Of a stretch of DNA of 64,000 nucleotides, positions 37,576 through 45,694 are shown in pieces (positions within the stretch are counted from its first letter, which is position 1; each line of letters begins with the position of its first letter). Below the pieces are notes generated by a model. That model was not told the DNA's origin. It saw only the letters and a program-made list of their open reading frames with translations, and ran no database searches. The position numbers and the translations under genes are program-made. Source of the DNA: Amycolatopsis sp. CA-126428 (GTDB taxonomy: Bacteria; Actinomycetota; Actinomycetes; Mycobacteriales; Pseudonocardiaceae); NCBI RefSeq assembly GCF_002904335.1, contig NZ_PPHF01000023.1:1-64000 (forward strand), in the 5' to 3' direction.

Positions 37576-38583
37576 ATGGGGCAGCTGGTCTCGATCGTCG
37601 TGCCCAACCACAACGGGGCCGGGACGCTGCCGCAGTGCCTGTCGGCGCTGTCGGCCCAGACCTACCCGGACCTCGAGGTGATCGTCTCCGACGACGGCAG
37701 CACCGACGACTCGGTCGCGGTGGCCCGTGCCCACGGCGCGCACGTCGTCGCGACCGGCGTGAACGGCGGCTGCGGCGTCGCCCGCAACGCCGGCCGGGCC
37801 CGCGCACGCGGCGACGTCATCTTCTACGTCGACTCCGACGTGGCGCTCGCCCCCGACGCGGTCGCCACCGCCGTCCGCATCCTCGAAGCGGAGCCGGACA
37901 CGGGCGCGGTGTGCGGCATCCAGGATCCGGAACCGCTCGTCGAACCCACCCTGATCGCGCGGTACCGCGGGCTGCAGTACTACTACTGGTCGGTGAGCTC
38001 CCAGGGCGCGGTGTCGTTCTTGTTCCCGTCGCTGTGCGCGATCCCGGCCAAGGTGCACGACGAGATCGGCGAATTCAACCCCCGGCTCAAGCAGACCGAA
38101 GAGGTCGACTTCGGGCACCGGTTGTCGCGGCGCTACCGGCTGCGGCTCACCCCCGAAGTGCACGGGAAGCACGCCCACGACCCGCACCTGCGGATCCTGC
38201 TGCGCAAGCTGTTCCACCGTGCCCGCCTGCGCATCCCGCTGTACGCCCGCCGGCGGCGGTTCGCCACCGGCTTCGAGACACCGGAGCGGGCATGGGCGAG
38301 CCTGGCCGCCGCGGCCTCGGTCCCGGCGCTCGCGACGGCGTTCGTCGGCCCGTGGGGGCTGCTTCTGCCCGGCGTTCTCATCGCCGCGTCCATCGCGGGG
38401 GACAGCGGGATGTACCGCTTCGTCCGCCACCAGCGCGGCGCGGCGTTCGTCGTGTACTTCGCCGCCGTGCACTACCTGGTCAACCTGACGATCGTCACCG
38501 GCGCGGTGGCCGGAGCACTGCAGTGGACGGCATCGCGGGCGTTCCGCGGGCTTTACGACCACGCCACGCCCGCGAACGCCTGA
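37576..38583 (+). CDS. Membrane-associated family 2 glycosyltransferase
   Basis: A 335-residue GT2. The GT-A domain (1-~220) shows VSIVVPNHNGAGTLPQCL, SDDGSTDDS, NAGRARARGD and the metal motif FYVDSDVAL; the acceptor-side acidic motif is TEEVDFGHRL. Two or three membrane segments follow (about 245-305). This build fits polyprenyl-phosphate sugar synthases or transfer of a sugar at the inner face of the membrane. GGAGG precedes the ATG. Divergent from the aminotransferase operon with 181 bases between, suggesting shared regulation. Confidence 0.88.
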   Translation: MGQLVSIVVPNHNGAGTLPQCLSALSAQTYPDLEVIVSDDGSTDDSVAVARAHGAHVVATGVNGGCGVARNAGRARARGDVIFYVDSDVALAPDAVATAVRILEAEPDTGAVCGIQDPEPLVEPTLIARYRGLQYYYWSVSSQGAVSFLFPSLCAIPAKVHDEIGEFNPRLKQTEEVDFGHRLSRRYRLRLTPEVHGKHAHDPHLRILLRKLFHRARLRIPLYARRRRFATGFETPERAWASLAAAASVPALATAFVGPWGLLLPGVLIAASIAGDSGMYRFVRHQRGAAFVVYFAAVHYLVNLTIVTGAVAGALQWTASRAFRGLYDHATPANA

Positions 38584-38650
38584 CCGTTTACCGCCGGTCG
38601 TTCCGGGGTACTACTGCTCTCGTAATGCAACCAGTTTCGAGGTGAGAGCG

Positions 38651-39151
38651 GTGAAGGAAGCGCGGTCGCGGTGTCCGATCAACCTGTCGCTGGAGATCTT
38701 CGGCGACCGGTGGACGCTGCTCGTCCTGCGTGACGTCGTTTTCGGCGGGGCGCGGCACTTCCGGGAGCTGCTCGGCGGTGCGGAACGGATCTCGTCGAAC
38801 GTGCTGGCCGACCGGCTGGCCGCGCTCGTCGAGCACGGGCTGCTCACCCGGGCCGGGGACGCGTCGCACAAGCAGAAGGTCACCTACAGCCTGACCGACC
38901 GCGCGATCGACCTCGTCCCGGTGCTCGTGCAGCTCAGTGCGTGGGGGGTGCGGCACCTGCCCGTGGCCGACGCCTACGCCGCCCGCGCGGAAGTGCTCAC
39001 CGCCGGCGGTCCGCCGCTGTGGGAAGCCTTCATGGACGAACTGCGCGAGACTCACCTCGGCACCCGCCGCGGGGAGGCGCCGGACGGCCCGACCGTCACC
39101 GAGCGCCTCCACGCCGCCTACGCGGCATCCGTGACCGACCGAACGGAGTGA
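38651..39151 (+). CDS. HxlR family transcriptional regulator
   Basis: A 166-residue HxlR protein: RCPINLSLEIFGDRWTLLVLRDVVFGG with the conserved Cys, then HFRELLGGAERISSNVLADRLAALVEHGLL and the wing HKQKVTYSLTDR. GTG at 38651 has GAGG at good spacing; GTG 38642 is an alternative. The stop overlaps the start region of the FMN-type protein at 39154, so the two are co-expressed and probably auto-controlled. Confidence 0.9.
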   Translation: MKEARSRCPINLSLEIFGDRWTLLVLRDVVFGGARHFRELLGGAERISSNVLADRLAALVEHGLLTRAGDASHKQKVTYSLTDRAIDLVPVLVQLSAWGVRHLPVADAYAARAEVLTAGGPPLWEAFMDELRETHLGTRRGEAPDGPTVTERLHAAYAASVTDRTE

Positions 39152-39153
39152 TG

Positions 39154-39684
39154 ATGGAAACCCGGCTCGACGAACGGTTCAGCGATCCCGACTCCGAGGC
39201 CACCAGCTGGGCCGAAACCACGCGGGCGCTGGAAGAGGCCCAGATCAGCTGGCTCACGACCGTCCGTGCCGACGGCCGGCCGCACGTGACACCGCTGGTC
39301 GCGGTGTGGCTGGACGGGGCGGTCCACTTCACCACCGGCGAGAACGAGCAGAAGTACCTCAACCTCACGGCGAACCCGAACGTCGTGCTGACCACGGGCC
39401 GCAACGCCTGGGACGATTCCCTCGACGTGATGGTCGAGGGCGCGGCCCGCCGCGTCACGGACCGCCCGACGCTCGAAAAGCTCGCCGAGGCGTGGCGGCA
39501 GAAGTGGGACGGCAGCTGGGCTTACGAGGCGACCGGCAACGGGTTCCGCCAGGGCGACCACGACATCCCGGTCTTCGCCGTCGAACCGGCGAAGGTCCTG
39601 GTCTTCGGCCGGGAGCGGAAGAAGCCTTCGGAACCGCCGACGCATTCCACTGTGGAGTTCACCCACACCAGCCACCGCCCCTGA
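39154..39684 (+). CDS. Pyridoxamine 5'-phosphate oxidase-fold (FMN/F420-binding) protein
   Basis: A 176-residue split-barrel protein: ISWLTTVRADGRPHVTPLVAVWLDGAVHFTTG, then KYLNLTANPNVVLTTG and SLDVMVEGAARRV. The family binds FMN, F420 or haem and reduces small organic substrates. Which cofactor applies cannot be decided; the mycobacterial F420-dependent relatives look alike in this region. ATG 39154 is preferred (GGAG five bases upstream), ATG 39151 is adjacent. Confidence 0.85.
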   Translation: METRLDERFSDPDSEATSWAETTRALEEAQISWLTTVRADGRPHVTPLVAVWLDGAVHFTTGENEQKYLNLTANPNVVLTTGRNAWDDSLDVMVEGAARRVTDRPTLEKLAEAWRQKWDGSWAYEATGNGFRQGDHDIPVFAVEPAKVLVFGRERKKPSEPPTHSTVEFTHTSHRP

Positions 39685-39824
39685 CGGATCAAGCGCGACC
39701 GGCGACGGCGTCGGCTTGACCTTCCGGGCCTGCCGGGAGTCGATGGCCGTCGCCGGCTCGCGTTCAGGGATCCGCTGCCACCCGCTCCCGATACTTCGAG
39801 GCGTTGCCGGAGTCAGGGGGGTCC

Positions 39825-40550
39825 GTGGGTTCGCTCCGTCTCGACGAATGCTTCCTCGACCAAGTCCGGCGGCGGCCCGACGCCGTCGCCGTCGGTGGGG
39901 AAACCACGCTCACCTACCGGGAGCTGGGCGCCCGGGCCGTCGCCGTGGCCGCCGGGCCGCGGCGGCTCGGGTGGAACGGGAAACCCTGGTCGGCATGGCC
40001 TTTCCCCGCGGGGTGGACGCCGTCGTCGCCGCGGTCGGGATCACCCTGGCCGGGGGTGCCTACGTGCCCATCAGCCCCGCCACGCCGGGTAAGCGGATCG
40101 GGGAGCTGCTCGCGGACAACGACGTCGTGGCCGCCGAGGTCGGCCTCATCGCCGCAGCCGCGCCCGATGGGGTCGAGGTCGTCGAACTCTCCCGGGTCGA
40201 GGCGCGGGGGAGCGGGACCGACGCCGCCGCCGCGCCGCCGCCGCTGGACGAGCGGTCGCCGCTCGCGCACGTGCTCTTCACCTCGGGCTCCACCGGTAAG
40301 CCCAAGGGCGTGCTCGTCGAACACGCCGGGATCTTCCGGATCGTCCGCGAGCCGCACTTCCTCGCCTTCGCGCCCGATGACCACGTCCGGCACGCCAGCC
40401 CGCTCGAGTTCGACGCCGCCACCATGGAGACCTGGGGCGCGCTGCTCAACGGGGCCCGGTTGTGCGTCGACCCGGCGACCGTCGTCGTGCCGGTGCGGTT
40501 CGCCGCGGCGCTGCGGGAGCACGGGGTGACCTGGGCGTTCGTGACGTCGC
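39825..40550 (+). pseudogene. NRPS adenylation-domain relic (frameshifted and truncated)
   Basis: Starts VGSLRLDECFLDQVRRRPDA and holds adenylation core A1 (LTYRELGARA), then loses frame at the G-run 39969-39971: one further G gives RLGVERETLVGMAFPRG and continues in the next frame with AGGAYVPISPATPGKRI (A2), VLFTSGSTGKPKGV (A3) and SPLEFDAATMETWGALLNGARL. Homology stops near WAFVTSP at about 40550, before cores A4-A10, so about half of the domain and all carrier or condensation domains are missing. A dead fragment left from a peptide synthetase cluster. Confidence 0.85.
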
Positions 40551-40632
40551 CGATCAGCGCGCCCATGATCTCGGGGATGCTCCACAGCCAGCTGTACTGC
40601 TTGTAGGACCGGTCGTCGATGGCGGTGTCCAA
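40551..40632 (-). pseudogene. Possible 5' fragment of an unidentified gene
   Basis: On the minus strand, TTG 40632 with GAGAGG upstream begins about 25 codons reading MDTAIDDRSYKQYSWLW then SIPEIMGALIG, protein-like text that ends where the adenylation relic begins on the other strand. It looks like the head of a gene cut by the same rearrangement. I do not recognise the family. Confidence 0.35.
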
Positions 40633-40768
40633 TGGAGGCCTCTCTTCGATGTGATGGCCAGCGTCAGGGGATGGCCCCTACCTCGATCGTGTCCCGCCCC
40701 GCTGACTCGGCACTGAAGTGCGGCGGACACCGGCCGCCACGACAAGCCTGCTGGGGCGTCAGCCGGCC

Positions 40769-42091
40769 TTACCGGGCCTTGGCGGTGGCGGTCCGGTCGC
40801 GGCCGTTGTCCTTGGCGCGGTAAACGGCGTCGTCGACGGCCAGCAGCAGGGTGGTGAGGTCGCCGCCGTGGTCGGGGAACACCGCGGCGCCGATCGAGGC
40901 GGTCAGGGTGATCACCGCCGGCTCGCCGGTGCGGCGGTCGATGGCGTCCACGGTGACCGCGGCGATCGTGGCGCGGGTGCGCTCGGCGACCGCGGTCAGC
41001 GCGGCGGGGTCGAGGCCGGGCAGCAGGACGACGAACTCCTCGCCGCCCCAGCGACCGACCAGGTCGCGCCCGTGGCCGCGGACGCAGCCGCGGAGCGCGT
41101 CGGCCACGGCGCGCAGGACCGTGTCACCCGCGAGGTGGCCGAACCGGTCGTTGATCTGCTTGAAGTGGTCCAGGTCCAGCAGGAGCAGCCCGACGTGGTC
41201 GCCGAGCCGGTCCGCGCGCTCGAGTTCCCGTTCGGCCACTTCGTGCCACCAGGTCGGGTCGGCGAGCTGGGTGCGCCGGTCGGTGCGGGCGGCTTGCTGG
41301 AACTGGGGGAGCAGCAGCCCGAGGTGCAGGCCGACGACGAGGACCAGGACGAACACCAGCGTCCAGGGCCGGGTGACGGCGACGAGGGCGTAGACGTAGC
41401 CCAGGCCGATCGCGGCGGCGATGATCAGCTGGTCGCTGGCCGGGCCGAGCGCGCGGTGGGCGGGCTGGTCGCGGTTGTCCATGATGATGGCGATGACGAC
41501 CAGGCCGTAGTTGACCAGCCGGTAGATCGCCCCGGCCACCACGATCGCGGCCACGCCGCGCGGGCCGTCGAGCACGGTGATGTAAGGCCCGGCGGCGTCC
41601 GGGTAGAGGGCGGACAGGGCGAGTGTCGCACCGGCTACTCCGAGTAGCACGGTCGAGGCGGAGAACACCTTCCGGTGGACCGGGGCGCGGCGGGCGAAGA
41701 CGCGGAACCACTCGTAGGTGAAGGTGACGGCGATGAGGACGGCCTGCAGCGGCAGGGGCAGCAGGAGCAGCCCGGCGATGTACCAGGTGGACTGCAGGTG
41801 GGTGTAGGGCGTGCCCTCGGGCAGTTCCCGGATCCGCTCCAGCCCTTGGGTGAGTTCCAGGTGCGCGATCGCGCAGGCCAGCAGCAGGCCGAGCCACGCC
41901 CAGTCGGTGCCGGTCACCGCGGTGGCGGCCGTGGTGGTGGCCACGACGGCCGCGGTCAGGCCGACGATGGCACCCACGTAGGCGATCAGGCTGCGGGGGA
42001 GGACCAGGAAGGCGCGCAGCGGGGATTCTCGATCGCGTGACGATGCCTGGCCCACGGCGTGCCGCCCCCCTCCCCGGAACAGAATGTCCAC
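40769..42091 (-). CDS. Membrane diguanylate cyclase (GGDEF domain)
   Basis: A 440-residue protein that should make cyclic di-GMP. Six to eight membrane segments (about 30-265) form a MASE-like sensor, followed by a GGDEF domain (about 275-435) with LLLDLDHFKQINDRFGHLAGD and an intact active site GGEEF. The inhibitory I-site (RxxD five residues before the motif) reads HGRD, so product inhibition may be weak. In actinomycetes c-di-GMP acts through BldD on development. Divergent from the small ORF at 42177. Confidence 0.9.
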   Translation of the reverse strand: MDILFRGGGRHAVGQASSRDRESPLRAFLVLPRSLIAYVGAIVGLTAAVVATTTAATAVTGTDWAWLGLLLACAIAHLELTQGLERIRELPEGTPYTHLQSTWYIAGLLLLPLPLQAVLIAVTFTYEWFRVFARRAPVHRKVFSASTVLLGVAGATLALSALYPDAAGPYITVLDGPRGVAAIVVAGAIYRLVNYGLVVIAIIMDNRDQPAHRALGPASDQLIIAAAIGLGYVYALVAVTRPWTLVFVLVLVVGLHLGLLLPQFQQAARTDRRTQLADPTWWHEVAERELERADRLGDHVGLLLLDLDHFKQINDRFGHLAGDTVLRAVADALRGCVRGHGRDLVGRWGGEEFVVLLPGLDPAALTAVAERTRATIAAVTVDAIDRRTGEPAVITLTASIGAAVFPDHGGDLTTLLLAVDDAVYRAKDNGRDRTATAKAR

Positions 42092-42176
42092 TGTAACCGG
42101 ATGGCCACGCCCGGTCGTGCGTCATCCGGGTGACCACCGAACCGGGCAACCATGCCCCGCCACCAGGAGGTACATC

Positions 42177-42251
42177 GTGATCATCACCCGCACCCAGACC
42201 CAGCCGACCCGTCGTCCGCGTCCCGGCCGCCCCACCGAGTGGAACCGCTGA
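42177..42251 (+). CDS. Short ORF (24 residues) with strong ribosome site
   Basis: GTG 42177 is preceded by AGGAGG at ideal spacing (42167-42171 region) and encodes VIITRTQTQPTRRPRPGRPT then EWNR before TGA. The peptide is basic and Pro/Arg-rich and has no signal sequence. It could be a leader peptide, a small protein, or chance. Nothing follows it on this strand within 300 bases except the convergent response regulator, which argues against a simple attenuator. Confidence 0.45.
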   Translation: MIITRTQTQPTRRPRPGRPTEWNR

Positions 42252-42519
42252 TCACCCCCTTGCGTCAGCGCCGCGGCCGCGTCCCGTGAGCGACGTCTTC
42301 AGGTGAGCGGCGACATCGAGCCGCAATCGGCCCCGGCGGCGAGGAACCCCGCCTCGCCGCCGGGCCCGTGAACAGCCGATTCACGCGAGCGCCGCGACGG
42401 CCGACGGGCCGCCGGGCGTAGCGAACGCCGCCCGGTGCGGAGCCGGCTGAGCCGGGAAACCGAGGCCGAACGATCCAGCGGCACGCGGGCAGCTGACCCC
42501 GGCGAACGTTGACTTGCCG
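42252..42519. other. Intergenic stretch, nothing recognised
   Basis: The ~270 bases between the short ORF and the end of the leftward response regulator contain no convincing frame or clean hairpin. Confidence 0.4.
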
Positions 42520-43176
42520 TCACGACCGTACGGCGAGCCCGGCCCGGACGGCGAGGACGACGAGCTGGGCACGGGTGCGGGCGTTGAGCTTGGCCATCGC
42601 CCGGGCCACGTGGGTGCGAACCGTCGCCGGCGAGAGGAACAGCGCGTCCGCGATCTCGTCGTTGGACCGGCCGGTGGCGACCCAGGCGGCGATCTCGCGT
42701 TCCCGGCCGGTGAGGGTGTCGAGGCCGTCGACGGTGGCCGGCGCGGACCACCGCTCGGCAAACGTGGTCACGAGCAGCCTGGTCACCGACGGTGAAAGCA
42801 GCGCGTTCCCGCCGGCGGCGGCGCGGACGGCGTGGGCCAGCTCGGCGGGCGCGGTGTCCTTGAGGATGAACCCGGCGGCGCCGGCGCCGAGCGCTTCGAA
42901 GACGTAGCGGTCGATTTCGAAAGTCGTGACGACGACGACCCGCACCGCGTGCAGCGCCGGGTCGGCCGCGATGTGGCGCAGCAGTTCGAGGCCGTCCATG
43001 CCCGGCATCCGGATGTCGAGCAGCAGGACGTCCGGCCGGTCGCGCCGCAGCCGGGCCAGGGCTTGCGTGCCGTTGTCCGCCTCGCCGACGACCCGCATGT
43101 CGTCTTCGCGGTCGATCAGGGCCCGCAGGCCCATCCGGACCAGCTGGTGGTCGTCGGCGAGCAGCACCCGGATCAC
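42520..43176 (-). CDS. NarL/LuxR-type response regulator
   Basis: A 218-residue regulator: receiver with D8/D9 and phosphoacceptor D54 (VLLLDIRMPGMDG), LuxR helix-turn-helix at about 150-210 (LTGREREIAAWVATGRSNDEIADALFL). The GTG start overlaps the kinase stop (GTGA). Cognate of the kinase at 43173. A perfect 26-bp palindrome upstream of the kinase is a candidate binding site. Confidence 0.93.
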   Translation of the reverse strand: MIRVLLADDHQLVRMGLRALIDREDDMRVVGEADNGTQALARLRRDRPDVLLLDIRMPGMDGLELLRHIAADPALHAVRVVVVTTFEIDRYVFEALGAGAAGFILKDTAPAELAHAVRAAAGGNALLSPSVTRLLVTTFAERWSAPATVDGLDTLTGREREIAAWVATGRSNDEIADALFLSPATVRTHVARAMAKLNARTRAQLVVLAVRAGLAVRS

Positions 43177-44297
43177 GAGTCCGCCTGCGGCAGGGGAACC
43201 CGGGCCGCGACCCGGAACCCGCCGCCGTCGCGGGGACCGGTTTCCAGGTGGCCGCGCAGTTCTTCGATCCGGCGGCGCATGCCGGTCAGGCCCCGCCCGG
43301 GTGGCGCCACCGTCGACGGCGTCCCGCGGCCCCGGTCGGTCACTTCGACGAGCAGTTCGCCCCCGCGCCTGCCGACGGTCACGCGGGCGGTCGTGGGCCC
43401 GGCGTGGACCAGCACGTTGGTCAGGCTTTCCTGCACCACGCGGTAGACGGTGGCGGCCAGCGGCCCGGGAACGGGCTCCTCGACGGCGACGTCGACCGGG
43501 AGACCGCCGGTCCGGACCCGGTCGACCAACGCGGCGAGCCCGGTCAGGCCGCTTTCGCGCGGGTGGAACGCCGCCAGCATCCCGCGCAGGTCGGCGAGCG
43601 CGCCCGCACTGGTGTCGCGGACGGCTTCCAGCGAGCGGCGTGCCTGGTCCGGTTGCTCGTCGAAGGCGAGCAACGCCAGCCCGGCCTGCATGGTGATCAG
43701 GGCGAACCCGTGCCCGGCGATGTCGTGCACCTCCCCGGCCAGCCGGATCCGTTCCTCGAGCGCCGTGCGCGCGATGAGGTCGTGGCGAGCCCGCCGCCGG
43801 GCCGCGTCCCGCACGTGGACCAGCGCGCCCAGCGACCACGGCAGCACGATCCAGCTCGACCAGGCCAGCGCCAGCAGGCCGGGATCGTGCCGGTCGCTGA
43901 GCACCCGGACGAGGATGGTCACCGACGACAGCACGGCGGCCGGCGCGCAGACCGCCGCCGACCGGAGCGGCGTCCGCTGCCGGGCGGTCTCGAACACCGC
44001 GATCACCAGGCACAGCAGCACCGGCCCGTACGGATAGCCGGCCAGCAGATAGCCGTTGACCAGCACCACGGCGCCGGTCAACGCCACCGGTGGCATGCTG
44101 CGGCGCAGGCCCGTCGTCACCGCCGCGGCCGCGACCAGGAGCGTCACGCCGAGCGCGTCCAGCGGGAGGGACGGGGCGGTCGCCGACGATGGGACGGCCA
44201 TCGTGCCGGCGACCACGGCGGCCGCGAACAGCCCGGCGGACACGACGTCCAGCCGGGGGATCCGCGCGCCGGAAGCCAGAGGCATGCCCGCCAGCAT
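43173..44297 (-). CDS. Two-component sensor histidine kinase (HisKA_3 type)
   Basis: A 374-residue kinase with four to five membrane segments in the first ~160 residues, the phosphoacceptor box RIRLAGEVHDIAGHGFALITM (here Ile-Ala replaces the more usual Ser/Thr-Val) and a HATPase domain (VYRVVQESLTNVLVHAG; GRGLTGMRRRIEELRG). Start at 44297 or 44285; neither has a strong ribosome site. Divergent from two small membrane-protein genes at 44473 and 44886, which are its likely targets. Confidence 0.9.
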   Translation of the reverse strand: MLAGMPLASGARIPRLDVVSAGLFAAAVVAGTMAVPSSATAPSLPLDALGVTLLVAAAAVTTGLRRSMPPVALTGAVVLVNGYLLAGYPYGPVLLCLVIAVFETARQRTPLRSAAVCAPAAVLSSVTILVRVLSDRHDPGLLALAWSSWIVLPWSLGALVHVRDAARRRARHDLIARTALEERIRLAGEVHDIAGHGFALITMQAGLALLAFDEQPDQARRSLEAVRDTSAGALADLRGMLAAFHPRESGLTGLAALVDRVRTGGLPVDVAVEEPVPGPLAATVYRVVQESLTNVLVHAGPTTARVTVGRRGGELLVEVTDRGRGTPSTVAPPGRGLTGMRRRIEELRGHLETGPRDGGGFRVAARVPLPQADS

Positions 44298-44339
44298 GGC
44301 GCCCGGCCGGCCGCCTGTCGTCGGCTTCGAAGCGACACC

Positions 44340-44365
44340 CGGGCTACGTCAGCTGACGTAGCCCG
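44340..44365. promoter_or_regulatory. Perfect 26-bp palindrome in divergent promoter region
   Basis: CGGGCTACGTCAG (44340-44352) is followed directly by its exact complement (44353-44365) with no spacer. It lies 43 bases upstream of the kinase start and 108 bases before the membrane gene at 44473. A spacerless symmetric site is more like an operator for a dimer (probably the response regulator) than a terminator. Confidence 0.8.
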
Positions 44366-44472
44366 TCCGGCGGCAACGCCGCTTTGCGTCCGATGTGGTC
44401 ACCGGCTCCAGGCCCCAGGCTGGAAGCACCGAGGCGACGCCCGCTTCGGCTACCCCGGTAGGAGGACATCCC

Positions 44473-44874
44473 GTGACAACGCGCACGAACCCGCCGCCGG
44501 CCCGGACCGCGATCGGGCGGGCCACCGGCCGGCACCGGACGTTCCTGATCGCCACCTGCGTGGCACTGGTCCTGGCCGCGATCGCCGACGAAGCCACCGG
44601 CTACGACGGCCCCGGACCGATCGTCTACCCCGCGTTCGTGGTGCTGGTCGCCTTGGTGCCGTGGCGGTTCACCCCGCTGCTCGTGGTTCTCATGAGCGCG
44701 GTGTTCGTCTTCGGCGGACTCGCGTCGCCGGAGTTCGTGCACCGGCTGACCACGCCGGGCCAGGTGCTGGACTTCGCCGCCGCGTGGCTGCAGATGCTCG
44801 GCTTCGTCGCGGCCGCGGGCTTCGCGGTGGCCGCGGTCGTCGTTTCCCGCCGGACCCCCGATTCCCGTTCGTGA
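44473..44874 (+). CDS. Small integral membrane protein, function unknown
   Basis: A 133-residue protein with four membrane segments from about residue 25 (FLIATCVALVLAAIAD, IVYPAFVVLVALVPW, LLVVLMSAVFVFGGLAS, MLGFVAAAGFAVAAVVV). GTG start with GGAGG eight bases upstream. Same operon as the next membrane gene (11-base gap); divergent from the two-component system and probably controlled by it. It could be a resistance/immunity protein for the adjacent peptide cluster, but this is a guess. Confidence 0.75.
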   Translation: MTTRTNPPPARTAIGRATGRHRTFLIATCVALVLAAIADEATGYDGPGPIVYPAFVVLVALVPWRFTPLLVVLMSAVFVFGGLASPEFVHRLTTPGQVLDFAAAWLQMLGFVAAAGFAVAAVVVSRRTPDSRS

Positions 44875-44885
44875 AGGAGCACACC

Positions 44886-45332
44886 ATGTCCCGTTTCCGA
44901 CGGCTCAGCCGGAGCACCCTCGTTTCGTTCGCCGGGCTGCTCGGCGGCATCGCCGGGCTACTCGTCCAGTGGGCCGCCGACCCGGCCAGGTTCTCGGCGG
45001 CCCAGCAGTCGTTCGGGATCCCGTTCCCGCCCGGCATCCTGTTCATCGCCGGGGCCGGATTGCTGATGCTGGCCACGTCCCGCTGGTGGTGGCACCCGAT
45101 CTTCGCCGTGGTCATCGCGTTCTGGATCGCCGGCGTCGGAACCCTCGCCGGCCAGCTGACCCCCAACCTGGTCTCACCGAACGCCGGCACCGTGGCCGGG
45201 ACCGTCGTCATGGCCGCCGCGCTGCTCCTCGCCGCGATAGCCGGTTTCGTCGGCATGGTTTCGGGACGGCGGAGGTCCGCGGTCCCGGCACGGAACCCGG
45301 GAAATGGCGGATCTTCGGAGAGCCTCGGCTGA
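44886..45332 (+). CDS. Small integral membrane protein, function unknown
   Basis: A 148-residue protein with four membrane segments (about 12-30, 46-62, 68-88 and 104-125) and a hydrophilic tail of about 20 residues. ATG with GGAG eight bases upstream. It directly precedes the RiPP precursor gene with a 117-base gap, so a separate promoter for the peptide is likely. No family recognised. Confidence 0.75.
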   Translation: MSRFRRLSRSTLVSFAGLLGGIAGLLVQWAADPARFSAAQQSFGIPFPPGILFIAGAGLLMLATSRWWWHPIFAVVIAFWIAGVGTLAGQLTPNLVSPNAGTVAGTVVMAAALLLAAIAGFVGMVSGRRRSAVPARNPGNGGSSESLG

Positions 45333-45449
45333 GGAAGCGCTTTACTGACGAGGCCTGCGGGAATTACCCTGTAGCTGCGGGCTGGCGGGCGGACGACTTC
45401 ACCGGCGCGTCACCCATTTTCGGAATTCGTATCGAAACGAGGGGGAAAG

Positions 45450-45674
45450 ATGAAATCCACGTCCGCTGCCGCACTCACGGTGACGAATCTCGCGGAATCC
45501 GGCGACCGTTCCGAGGCCAGTTGCGGCGTTCGGGTGGGTTTCGCTCCGGCGTCCGCGCTCACCGTGACGCCCCTTGCCGAGCGTGACGAACGCGGCGGCA
45601 CCGGCCGCGGCGTGACCATGTACAACGAAGCCGGAAAGGCCGGCCCCGGTTCGACCGCTGCGAAACCGCACTGA
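45450..45674 (+). CDS. Putative RiPP precursor peptide
   Basis: A 74-residue peptide, ATG preceded by GAGGGGGAAAG. It holds an internal duplication: ALTVTNLAE at residues 8-16 and ALTVTPLAE at 36-44, a 28-residue period, with acidic/Arg residues after each copy. The single Cys is C25; the C-terminal third (RGVTMYNEAGKAGPGSTAAK) is Gly/Ala-rich with one Tyr and one Met and may be the core. It lies 20 bases before a radical SAM gene whose family modifies ribosomal peptides, which is the main reason for the call. Either the duplicated LTVT blocks are leader recognition elements, or the peptide has two cores. Confidence 0.75.
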   Translation: MKSTSAAALTVTNLAESGDRSEASCGVRVGFAPASALTVTPLAERDERGGTGRGVTMYNEAGKAGPGSTAAKPH

Positions 45675-45694
45675 ACGGCGGAGCAGGCGTTTCG

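Noticed and set aside
45343..45372. Possible promoter TTTACT-N18-TACCCT upstream of the RiPP precursor
   Set aside because: Weak match to consensus in a region without other support; not reliable enough to list as a feature.
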